From NCBI GenBank assembly GCA_035631615.1, contig DASQIK010000037.1, positions 1-30,564 on the forward strand: DNA of 30,564 bases, written 5' to 3'. Each line of letters begins with the position of its first letter. Position 1 is the stretch's first letter. Made by a program: the position numbers and the translations under genes. Shown in pieces: positions 23,271-30,491 of this stretch. The notes under the pieces are model-generated. The model made no database searches and was not told the DNA's origin. It was given only the letters and a program-made list of their open reading frames with translations. Source of the stretch: UBA5189 sp035631615. Its GTDB lineage: Bacteria > Chloroflexota > Limnocylindria > Limnocylindrales > CSP1-4.

Positions 23271-24409
23271 GACGCGGCCCGATCCGGCTGCCGCACGAAC
23301 CGTTCGACGAACCGGCGGCTCGCGCGGCCGTCACACGCGCCCAGGTGGCGTGCGACGAACGCGTCGTACGCGGGGCCATCGACGGATTGCGCGCGGAGCG
23401 TCTCGATCACGCCATCGGTATCCGTTACCTGTGTGCCGATCATGTCCGTCGGGTAGTCGAGGTACAGGCCGGGCTCCTGTTCGTACTCGCTCAGGTCGCC
23501 AACGAGCAGGATGAGCGGCCGCCGCAGGAGCGCGAACTCGAAGATCGATGAGGAGTAGTCGGTCACCAGGACGTCCGTGACCGCGAGCAGGTCGTTCATG
23601 TCATCGCCGGGCGCGACGACGACATCGAACCCGGCCGTCGTCACGAGGGATGCGTCGAGGTTCGGGTGGGTCTTGAGCACGAGGCTGTCGCCCGGGCCCA
23701 ATGTCGCGCGAACGCGCCCCGCATCGAACCCTGGCGCCGGACGCTTCCCGCGGCCGCGGCCGCGGAATGTCGGTGCGTACGTGATGACGCGCCGATCTGC
23801 GAGCGCCGGATAGCGCGCCAGGGTCCGCGCCCGCGCCCGCTCCAGTGCCTCCGGATCGAAGAAGGTATCGGTCCTCGGCGATCCGAGGGCAACGACTCGG
23901 TCGAGCGGCGTCCGAAGGGCCCGGGACCAGGGACCCCGCGAGGCGTCGCCGGCGGTCACCACCCAGTCGTAATGGCGGTGCAGGAACGACCGCTCCGGCT
24001 CCAGCGGCGGCGGAACGGTGTCGACGCCGAATCGCTTCAGCGCTCCGACCGCGTGCCAGACCTGGACGACCGTCGTGCGCTTCGAGTGCGCCGTGACGTG
24101 AATGGGCAACCAGGCATTGTCGACGACGACCAGCCCCGCAGTGCGTGTGTGATACAGGCCGCGCACCATCCGCATGGCATAGGCGAGCTTGCCGAGCAGG
24201 CCGTACCGGTACGGCTCCGCGAGGACCACGACATCCGTCCCGGGTCGAAGGAGCCGGATGGCGTCATGAATGGCGCGCAGGTTGCCGTCAAGGAACGGCT
24301 TCCGGGCGGACGCCAGGATCACGCGATCCGGCCGGGCGGGAAGCCGGCCGAACATCCAGCTCAGGATCCGAAGGACGGCAGCGGCGAGACGGTATTCGAG
24401 GCGGCTCAC
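23267..24409 (-). CDS. CDP-glycerol/CDP-ribitol phosphotransferase (TagF/TarL family)
   Basis: The product has 380 residues of the glycero-phosphotransferase family (PF04464). Key motifs: VVQVWHAVGALKRFG (114-128), equivalent to the QxWHGxPLKxxG motif with the catalytic-site histidine H119; ITYAPTFRG (209-217); LKTHPN with H248; and VTDYSSSIFEFALLRRP (282-298). These residues bind the CDP-polyol donor. Family members transfer glycerol-phosphate or ribitol-phosphate to a growing teichoic acid or capsule chain at the inner face of the membrane. A basic, hydrophobic N-terminus could mediate membrane association. GTG at 24409 overlaps the stop of the cytidylyltransferase gene as GTGA. The upstream enzyme suggests ribitol rather than glycerol as the polyol, which is an inference. 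Confidence 0.88.
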   Translation of the reverse strand: MSRLEYRLAAAVLRILSWMFGRLPARPDRVILASARKPFLDGNLRAIHDAIRLLRPGTDVVVLAEPYRYGLLGKLAYAMRMVRGLYHTRTAGLVVVDNAWLPIHVTAHSKRTTVVQVWHAVGALKRFGVDTVPPPLEPERSFLHRHYDWVVTAGDASRGPWSRALRTPLDRVVALGSPRTDTFFDPEALERARARTLARYPALADRRVITYAPTFRGRGRGKRPAPGFDAGRVRATLGPGDSLVLKTHPNLDASLVTTAGFDVVVAPGDDMNDLLAVTDVLVTDYSSSIFEFALLRRPLILLVGDLSEYEQEPGLYLDYPTDMIGTQVTDTDGVIETLRAQSVDGPAYDAFVARHLGACDGRASRRFVERFVRQPDRAAS

Positions 24410-25836
24410 GGGTCCGGGCTGCGGCGGCTGGCTGGCGGCGCCTCGAGGTCCGGCTCGGCCGCTGCGTCGAGCCCATCGACGCGACGCACGTCGAGGACCT
24501 GGCCGGACAGGTCCGAGAGCAGGAGCCGAAGCGTCGCGATCGCGACCGCACCTGGCTGGAGCATCCCACTGCGTGCTTCCTCGGGGAATGCCAGGCGTCG
24601 CATCGGGGTGTCGGTGCGCTCGGGGCTGACCGCGTTGACCCGGATCCGGTCGGCCGCCCATTCCTCGGCCAGGCCCTGGGCCAGGTTCACGACCGCCGCC
24701 TTGCTGGCCGAATAGGCGACGTAGTTCGGTCGCCCGAGGGTGAACGAGCTCGAAGCAAAGACCGTGAACGACCCGTGGCTCGCCCGAAGGTGCGGGTATG
24801 CGGCCCGAGCGACGTTGAGGGTCCCGGTGACATTGACGTCGATGACCTCGGCGAGATCTGCCGGGCTCGCCGTGGCCGACGGCCCGACGCGCATCACGCC
24901 GGCGGTGCAGACGACGTGGTCGAGGCCGCCGAGCTCGGCGGCGGCGGCGTGCATGTGCGCCTCGACGGCGAGGTAGCTCCGGATATCAACTCCGGTTCTG
25001 CGGCCATCGACGCGGACGCGAGCGCCCGCCTCCCGTGCCTGCTCGGCGATCACCCGACCGATCCCGTCAGTTCCCCCGACGACGTACACGCTCGATCCCC
25101 GCAGCGAGCGCGAGGGCGCGGGATCCGCCGCGGCGCCGAGCGTTCGCATCTGGATCATCCGGTCGGCGAGGATCATGTCCGTTCGCGTGGTGATCTTGAT
25201 GTTCACCTCGTCGCCCTGGACGGCCAGGATCCGGGCGCCCGGCACGTGGCGCAGCACGAGCGTGCAGTCGTCGGTCGCCTGGAGGTCGCCGGCCGCCTGC
25301 GCGCCGGCGTAGGCGCGGGCGAGGATCCCGCTCCTGAACGCCTGAGGCGTTTGCCCACGGCGGAAGCGGGCCCGTTCCGGGATGTCGACGACGATCTCGC
25401 CCTCGACGACGACCAGCGTGTCCGCGCTCGGGATGACCGTGTCTGTGGCGTCGGCCCGGCCCGCCAGGATCGGCTCGATCGAACGCAGGACCACCTCCCG
25501 GGACACGAGGGGCCGGACAGCGTCATGGACGAGGACGATGTCGTCGTCGGCGGCATCGAGGGCCGCCAGGCCGTTCAATGCGCTCTGGTTGCGCGTTCCG
25601 CCGCCCGCGACGATGGAGACCGGGGTGCGCAGGCCCAGCGCCTGGACGATCTCGGCCGTCTCGCGCATCCAGCTCGGGTGACTCACGACGACGAGCCGGT
25701 CGACACCGGCGGACTCGATTGCCCGCAGCGTGCGAGCGATGATCGGCTCCCCTGCGAGTCGCACGAACTGCTTCGGCATCTCGGCGCCGAACCGATCGCC
25801 GGAACCGCCGGCGAGGACGAGCGCGTGAATCTGCAC
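24406..25836 (-). CDS. Bifunctional cytidylyltransferase/SDR oxidoreductase (Bcs1/Acs1-like, CDP-ribitol synthesis)
   Basis: The product has 476 residues in two fused domains. Residues 1-232 form an IspD/TarI-type cytidylyltransferase: LAGGSGDRFGAEMPKQF (8-24), VHDAVRP (103-109), RGQTPQAF (160-167) and GDEVNIKITTRTD (208-220). Residues 245-460 form a short-chain dehydrogenase: cofactor loop GGTDGIG (254-260), the serine-rich FASSSF strand and the active-site YSASK (375-379). The same order is found in Haemophilus influenzae Acs1/Bcs1, which reduces ribulose 5-phosphate and couples ribitol 5-phosphate to CTP. CDP-ribitol is therefore the likely product. GTG at 25836 is chosen because the fold starts there and a -10 box lies 6 bases upstream; ATG at 25860 is possible. 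It leads the operon. Confidence 0.88.
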   Translation of the reverse strand: MQIHALVLAGGSGDRFGAEMPKQFVRLAGEPIIARTLRAIESAGVDRLVVVSHPSWMRETAEIVQALGLRTPVSIVAGGGTRNQSALNGLAALDAADDDIVLVHDAVRPLVSREVVLRSIEPILAGRADATDTVIPSADTLVVVEGEIVVDIPERARFRRGQTPQAFRSGILARAYAGAQAAGDLQATDDCTLVLRHVPGARILAVQGDEVNIKITTRTDMILADRMIQMRTLGAAADPAPSRSLRGSSVYVVGGTDGIGRVIAEQAREAGARVRVDGRRTGVDIRSYLAVEAHMHAAAAELGGLDHVVCTAGVMRVGPSATASPADLAEVIDVNVTGTLNVARAAYPHLRASHGSFTVFASSSFTLGRPNYVAYSASKAAVVNLAQGLAEEWAADRIRVNAVSPERTDTPMRRLAFPEEARSGMLQPGAVAIATLRLLLSDLSGQVLDVRRVDGLDAAAEPDLEAPPASRRSPDP

Positions 25837-25842
25837 AGGCAG

Positions 25843-25848
25843 AGGATA
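25843..25848 (-). promoter_or_regulatory. -10 box TATCCT, leaderless promoter of the polyol-phosphate operon
   Basis: Read on the minus strand, TATCCT ends 6 bases before GTG at 25836, so transcription would start on the start codon. Confidence 0.5.
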
Positions 25849-25994
25849 TGCCGCGCCCATTGCCCATCTGTGGTGCCGCCGGGCGAGCCCGGCTTCCTGC
25901 GTTGTGACGACCATGCGGTACCATTCGGCCCCGCCGACGCGCCCGGCGTGATCGGCGCGCCCGACACGACCACCGAACAGGACACCTCCCCCGC

Positions 25995-27740
25995 ATGACG
26001 CTCCGAGCCAAACCCGTTGCGCGCCGCCGCGGCCGCGCCGGGTGGGATCCCGGCGACCGCCGGAACAGCCTGATCAACCTCGGCTTCTTCCTCGCGATCG
26101 GGCTGTCGATTCTCATCCTCGTCGGCTATGCCGCCTGGAGCTGGTACGACGGCCACTTCGGTGGCGCGGCCACGGTCAACGGCGTGGTCATCACGAAGGA
26201 CGACCTGCGCACCCGGGTCCAGATCGAGAGCTTCCGGCTCGACTACATCGAGTCCCGGATCCAGACGTTGCAGGCGCAGGGCCGCCTGTCCGCAACGGAC
26301 GCGCAGCAGCAGATCGACCAGGTCACCCAGCGCCGCAACCAGCTCGCGAGCCTGACCCTGGATCGCCTCGTGGACGTGAACCTGATGTCGCAGCTCGCCA
26401 CGCAGGAGGGCGTCACCGTCACCGACGCCGACATCGACGCGCAGCTCATCGCGGAGGCAACCACCGCGGAGGAGCGCCACGTCTGGATGATCGAGATCGC
26501 GCCCGTCGCCGACACGACGACGGGCAAGTCCACGGACGACCAGAAGCGCACCGCACTGGTCCGCGCCCAGCAGGCACTCGCCAAGCTCAAGGCCGGCCAA
26601 TCCTGGGAGGACGTCGCAAGGACCTCGTCCGACGCGGGCAGCGCCGGCCAGGCCGGCGACCTTGGCTGGATGGGCCAGAACAGTGGCTACGACCAGGCGT
26701 TCATGACCGCCGTCTTCGCGGCCCAGCAGAACGAGCCCACGCAGGTGATCGTCGGGGCCGACGGGACCTACCGGATCGGTCGTTACACCGAGGACGCGCC
26801 CGCGACCGTCGACCCCAACTTCCAGGCTTCGATCACCGCGGCCAAGATCTCGCTGGCGGACTATCGCGTCGCGGTCCGGGGCGACGTGGTCCGCCAGAAG
26901 CTGTCCGACAAGGTCGTCGCCGACCTCTCGCAGCCCGGCCCCCAGCGGCACCTCCTCGAGATCTACCTGCCCGTGCCGAACGCGTCGTCGACCGGTGCCG
27001 AGCTCGGGGTGAAGGTCCGACAGATCGTGTTCGCCCCGAACCACGACACAGCGACGTCGAACCAGGTTCCCGCCCAGGATCCGGCGTGGGCAAAGGCCAA
27101 GGCCGATGCGGACGCCGCGTACGCGACGCTGCAGGCGGATCCGTCGAAGTTCGACGCGCTGGCCCGCTCGCTGTCCGACGAGCGATCGGCCAAGACCACC
27201 GGCGGCAAGCAGCCCTGGTACTACCAGTCGAGCACGATCGACCCGGCGCTCAAGACCGCGATCTTCGCCGCCGGCCTCAAGGCCGGCCAGATCCTGCCAC
27301 CCGTCAAGAGCGCCTTCGGCTGGCACGTGATCCAGTTCCTCCGGAGCTCGAACGACACGGAGGCGACGTTCCTGACGAACCTCAAGGCCAAGATCACCGA
27401 TGAGGCCTCGTTCCGCCAGGCCGCCATCGACAACGGCGAGGCGAACACTGCGGAGCCGAATGCCACGTCCGACGGCGACATCGGCTGGATCGCCAGGGGC
27501 CAGCTGACCGGCGACCTCGAGCGGGTGATCTTCGCCGCCTCCGTGGGCCACATGTCCGACGTGAAGGACATCCCGAACGACGGGACGTACCTGTTCTGGG
27601 TCCTCGCCGAGGAGACGCGGACGCCGACGCAGGCCCAGCTGGACATCTTCAAGAACAGCGGCTTCACGACCTGGTACACGACCAAGAAGGGGGCCGCTGA
27701 CATCAAGTACCTCATCGGGTCGGCGGCAACGACCGGCTAG
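25995..27740 (+). CDS. Membrane-anchored parvulin-type peptidylprolyl isomerase/foldase (SurA/PrsA-like)
   Basis: The product has 581 residues. A basic N-terminus and one helix at about 28-49 anchor it outside the cell membrane. A SurA-N-like region starts at ATVNGVVITKDDLRTRV (59-75) and is rich in helices with Gln/Arg. Parvulin-like segments follow: one at about 160-265 (AGDLGWMGQNSGYDQAF), a second at about 337-450 with the clear FGWHVIQFL ending, and a partial third at about 490-541 (SDGDIGWIARGQLTGDLE). Such proteins help secreted proteins fold by isomerising proline bonds. Whether each module is active cannot be judged. The start is ATG at 25995 with a distant AGGA. mazG follows after 6 bases. 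Confidence 0.87.
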   Translation: MTLRAKPVARRRGRAGWDPGDRRNSLINLGFFLAIGLSILILVGYAAWSWYDGHFGGAATVNGVVITKDDLRTRVQIESFRLDYIESRIQTLQAQGRLSATDAQQQIDQVTQRRNQLASLTLDRLVDVNLMSQLATQEGVTVTDADIDAQLIAEATTAEERHVWMIEIAPVADTTTGKSTDDQKRTALVRAQQALAKLKAGQSWEDVARTSSDAGSAGQAGDLGWMGQNSGYDQAFMTAVFAAQQNEPTQVIVGADGTYRIGRYTEDAPATVDPNFQASITAAKISLADYRVAVRGDVVRQKLSDKVVADLSQPGPQRHLLEIYLPVPNASSTGAELGVKVRQIVFAPNHDTATSNQVPAQDPAWAKAKADADAAYATLQADPSKFDALARSLSDERSAKTTGGKQPWYYQSSTIDPALKTAIFAAGLKAGQILPPVKSAFGWHVIQFLRSSNDTEATFLTNLKAKITDEASFRQAAIDNGEANTAEPNATSDGDIGWIARGQLTGDLERVIFAASVGHMSDVKDIPNDGTYLFWVLAEETRTPTQAQLDIFKNSGFTTWYTTKKGAADIKYLIGSAATTG

Positions 27741-27746
27741 CGCGCC

Positions 27747-28964
27747 ATGCTGGACGCCCTCGTCGCCGAGGCGCGCGATCGCTGGGGGCTGGACGCCACG
27801 GCGGGCATCCAGGTCGTCGCGGCCGAGCACCTGGTCGCGACGCCGATCGAGGCCTCGCGGCCGCTGCTGATCGTTCCACTCGTGCTCCTGGCGGGGCCCG
27901 CCGCCTCGCCCCCGGGCGCGCCGGCACGCGCCTTGCCGGGCCGGCATGGGCCGGACGGCCGTGATCCGATCGAGGTCCTCCGACGGCTCTATCCGGCTGA
28001 CGCCCCGGTGGCGCGATTCGCCGCTGCCGCGGGGCGCTCTCCCGGCGCGGACGCGACCACCGTCGGCGCCCTCGGTGCCGAGGATCTGCGGATGTCCCTG
28101 TACCTGCCACCGGTCCCGCCCGAGCTGGCCGCGGCCGGTCCGTGGTCGATGCCGTACATCAGCGCGCGGCTGCGCCAGCCGGACGGCTGCCCATGGGATC
28201 GTGAGCAGACCCACGTGTCGCTGCGGAAGCACCTGCTCGAGGAGGCCTACGAGGTCTACGACGCGCTCGATCGAGGTGCGACGCCAGAGCTCGCCGAGGA
28301 GCTCGGCGACCTGCTCCTCCAGGTCGTGCTCCACGCCCAGCTCGCCGCCGAGGCCGGCGTGTTCGACCTGGCCGACGTCCAGGCGTCGATCGCCCGAAAG
28401 ATCGTCCGGCGCCATCCGCACGTCTTCGGTGACGCGGTCGCCCGGACGGCCGCCGACGTCAACCGGCAATGGGAGCGGATCAAGGCTGGCGAGCGGGCCG
28501 AGGCGGCGGGCGCCGACGGCGCCCCCGTGAAGAGCGCCCTCGATGGGATCAGCCCATCGATGCCCGCGCTTGCGGCGAGCCAGGAGATGCAGGAGCGGGC
28601 CTCCGCCCTGGGCTACGACTGGCCGAGCATCGAGGGCGTGCTCGACAAGGTCGCCGAGGAGCTCGGGGAGCTCACGCGGGCCGTCTCGATGGCCGACCGC
28701 GAGGAGGAGTTCGGTGACCTGCTGCTCGTGGTCGTCAATGTCGGGCGGCGCCTCGGGATCGAGTCGGAGGCGGCCCTGCGCGCCGCGAATGAGAAGTTCC
28801 GGAACCGGTTCCGGCGCGTGGAGCGGATGGTCGCCGAGCGCGGCGTCACGATGCGCGACCTCGATTTCGCGACCCTCGACCAGCTGTGGGATGCTGCCAA
28901 GGCCGAGGAGCGCGCCGCAGCCGCGGAGCGCCCGGTGACCGTCGGGAGTGGAGGCGAGCGATGA
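27747..28964 (+). CDS. mazG: MazG nucleoside triphosphate pyrophosphohydrolase with degenerate N-terminal domain
   Basis: The product has 405 residues; it hydrolyses (d)NTPs to monophosphates and pyrophosphate, cleaning the nucleotide pool. Two MazG modules are present: 135-245 with the landmark LRQPDGCPWDREQTH, metal-binding EEAYE (165-169) and EELGD (184-188); and 290-385 with EELGEL and EEEFGDLL. Residues 1-130 look like the C-terminal half of a tetrapyrrole methylase domain (IEVLRRLYPADAPV and LRMSLYLPPVPPE), as in YabN-type fusions, but the N-terminal SAM-binding half is absent and an Ala/Pro/Gly insert interrupts it. ATG at 27747 lies 6 bases after the foldase gene. The stop overlaps rph as ATGA. 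Confidence 0.92.
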   Translation: MLDALVAEARDRWGLDATAGIQVVAAEHLVATPIEASRPLLIVPLVLLAGPAASPPGAPARALPGRHGPDGRDPIEVLRRLYPADAPVARFAAAAGRSPGADATTVGALGAEDLRMSLYLPPVPPELAAAGPWSMPYISARLRQPDGCPWDREQTHVSLRKHLLEEAYEVYDALDRGATPELAEELGDLLLQVVLHAQLAAEAGVFDLADVQASIARKIVRRHPHVFGDAVARTAADVNRQWERIKAGERAEAAGADGAPVKSALDGISPSMPALAASQEMQERASALGYDWPSIEGVLDKVAEELGELTRAVSMADREEEFGDLLLVVVNVGRRLGIESEAALRAANEKFRNRFRRVERMVAERGVTMRDLDFATLDQLWDAAKAEERAAAAERPVTVGSGGER

Positions 28965-29698
28965 GCATCGGCAACCGGCCCCCGTCGGTCCGGAACGACG
29001 GCCGCCGCCCGGGCGACCTGCGTCCCGTGACGATGACCCTCGGCGTGCTGAAGTGGGCCGAAGGCTCATGCCGCATCCGCGCCGGCGACACCGAGGTCCT
29101 GTGCGCGGCGACGCTCGGCGATCGCGTCCCGCCGCACCTGCGTGGCAAGGGCACGGGCTGGGTGACCGCCGAGTACTCGATGCTCCCGCGCGCGACCGCC
29201 GAGCGCACCGACCGTGAATCGGTCAAGGGCCGGATCGGTGGTCGGACCCACGAGATCCAGCGCCTCATCGGGCGCTCCCTGCGGGGCGTCGTCGACCTGG
29301 CCAAGCTCGGCGAGAAGACGGTCACGGTCGACTGCGACGTGCTCCAGGCGGACGGCGGCACCCGCTGCGCGTCGATCACCGGTGGCTACGTCGCCCTCGC
29401 CGCCGCGCTGATGGGCGCGGGCCTCGAGCGGACCATCGTCGGCAAGGTCGCGGCGATCTCGGTCGGCGTCGTGAACGGCATCGCGATGCTCGACCTGGAC
29501 TATTCGGAGGACTCCCACGCCGAGGTCGACTTCAACGTGGTCGGCACGGACGCCGGGACGTACGTCGAGCTCCAGGGCACGGCCGAGGGCGTGCCGTTCG
29601 ACCGGGCGCGCGTCGATTCCCTGCTCGACCTCGCGAACGCCGGGCTGGCGCGCCTGTTCGACGCCCAGGCAACGGCACTCGCCTCGGTCCGGCGCTGA
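28961..29698 (+). CDS. rph: Ribonuclease PH
   Basis: The product has 245 residues and trims the 3' ends of tRNA and other RNAs by phosphorolysis. Family motifs: RPVTMTLGVLKWAEGSC at the start, GTGWVTAEYSMLPRAT, the phosphate-binding RTHEIQRLIGRSLR, CDVLQADGGTRCASITGG and DLDYSEDSHAEVDFNVV with the metal-binding acidic residues. The length is that of complete RNase PH. ATG at 28961 is fixed by GGAGG at 28950-28954 and the ATGA overlap with mazG. The stop overlaps the rdgB frame as CTGA. mazG, rph and rdgB thus form one operon for nucleotide housekeeping and RNA processing. Confidence 0.96.
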   Translation: MSIGNRPPSVRNDGRRPGDLRPVTMTLGVLKWAEGSCRIRAGDTEVLCAATLGDRVPPHLRGKGTGWVTAEYSMLPRATAERTDRESVKGRIGGRTHEIQRLIGRSLRGVVDLAKLGEKTVTVDCDVLQADGGTRCASITGGYVALAAALMGAGLERTIVGKVAAISVGVVNGIAMLDLDYSEDSHAEVDFNVVGTDAGTYVELQGTAEGVPFDRARVDSLLDLANAGLARLFDAQATALASVRR

Positions 29699-30366
29699 GC
29701 GGCCCGGGACCGGGGGAAGCCGCGGCGGCCCGCGCGGATCGGCCCTCCCTGGTCGTCGCGACGCGATCAGCGCACAAGCTCCGCGAGCTCCGCGACCTGC
29801 TCCGGCTCGCGGGCGTGAATCTCGTCTCCCTGGACGAGCTCGGCGTCGTTGGCGAGCCGGTCGAGAATGGCCTCACGTTCGAGACCAATGCACGGATCAA
29901 GGCGCGCTTCGCCGCGCGCATGACCGGCCTGCCGGCGATCGCCGACGACTCCGGGCTCGAGGTGGCCGTCCTCGGCGGGGCGCCGGGTGTGCGGACCCGT
30001 CGCTACGCCGGCCCGGACGCGACGGACGCGGAGAACAACGCGAAGCTGCTGCGCGAGCTGGCGGCGGTGCCCATCGGCAGACGTGACGCGCGCTACGTGT
30101 GCGTGCTCGCGCTGGCGCTGCCGGAACGCTCGGCGCCGGGCGGCCTGCGACTCTGGGTTCGTCGCGGGACGTCGCGCGGCCGGATCGCGATCGAGCCGCG
30201 CGGGAGTGGCGGCTTCGGCTACGACCCGCTGTTCGAGCCGGCGCGGGAGCGACTCGGCGGTCGGACGTTCGGCGAGTACGGCCGAGCGGAGAAGGATGCG
30301 ATCTCGCACCGTGGCCGCGCGGCGCGACGGATGCTGCCGCTCCTCCGGGATCTCGGCTTCGCCTGA
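29695..30366 (+). CDS. rdgB: RdgB/HAM1-type XTP/dITP pyrophosphatase
   Basis: It removes non-canonical purine nucleotides (ITP, XTP, dITP). The motifs are LVVATRSAHKLRELRDLL near the start, FETNARIKARFAA, ADDSGLEVAVLGGAPGVRTR, GFGYDPLF and EKDAISHRGRAARRML, the complete set of the family. The start is unusual: upstream of the conserved region the frame contains no ATG, GTG or TTG, and the first conventional start (GTG 29815) would delete the ATRSAHK substrate loop. CTG at 29695 forms a CTGA overlap with the rph stop, as at the guaB3 boundary; CTG at 29749 would give a start at the usual family position but has no ribosome binding site. The length from 29695 is 223 residues. Confidence 0.9.
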   Translation: MSGPGPGEAAAARADRPSLVVATRSAHKLRELRDLLRLAGVNLVSLDELGVVGEPVENGLTFETNARIKARFAARMTGLPAIADDSGLEVAVLGGAPGVRTRRYAGPDATDAENNAKLLRELAAVPIGRRDARYVCVLALALPERSAPGGLRLWVRRGTSRGRIAIEPRGSGGFGYDPLFEPARERLGGRTFGEYGRAEKDAISHRGRAARRMLPLLRDLGFA

Positions 30367-30399
30367 GGGATCCGGCGCTCTTCCGCCACATACGCGCCG

Positions 30400-30438
30400 G
30401 GTGCACGTTGGTCAGCGAATCGTCGTCAAACGTGCACC
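30400..30438. repeat. 10-base perfect inverted repeat GGTGCACGTT/AACGTGCACC
   Basis: The arms are 30400-30409 and 30429-30438 with a 19-base spacer. Each arm contains the palindrome GTGCAC. The spacing between arm centres, 29 bases, is close to three helical turns, which would suit a pair of operator half-sites. A stem-loop in RNA is the alternative. Confidence 0.7.
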
Positions 30439-30457
30439 GCACACGGGGTGTGGCAAC

Positions 30458-30491
30458 CATCGGCCGGCGGCGCACGTTCGCGCCGGCGATG
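30458..30491. repeat. GC-rich hairpin with third GCACGTT in the loop
   Basis: CATCG-g-CCGGCG (30458-30469) pairs with CGCCGGCGATG (30481-30491), 11 pairs with one bulged G, around an 11-base loop that contains GCACGTT. There is no T-tract after it, so it is not a classical intrinsic terminator. Confidence 0.55.

Noticed and set aside
24406..25836. IspD of the isoprenoid (MEP) pathway
   Set aside because: The N-terminal domain is IspD-like, but the fused SDR domain and the TagF-type and GT2 neighbours fit CDP-ribitol synthesis better. IspD fusions usually carry IspF.
25683..29069. Open minus-strand frame of 1128 codons opposite the foldase, mazG and rph genes
   Set aside because: It lies antisense to genes with clear families, has Arg/Gly/Asp/Leu-rich composition typical of antisense frames in GC-rich DNA, and shows no domain.
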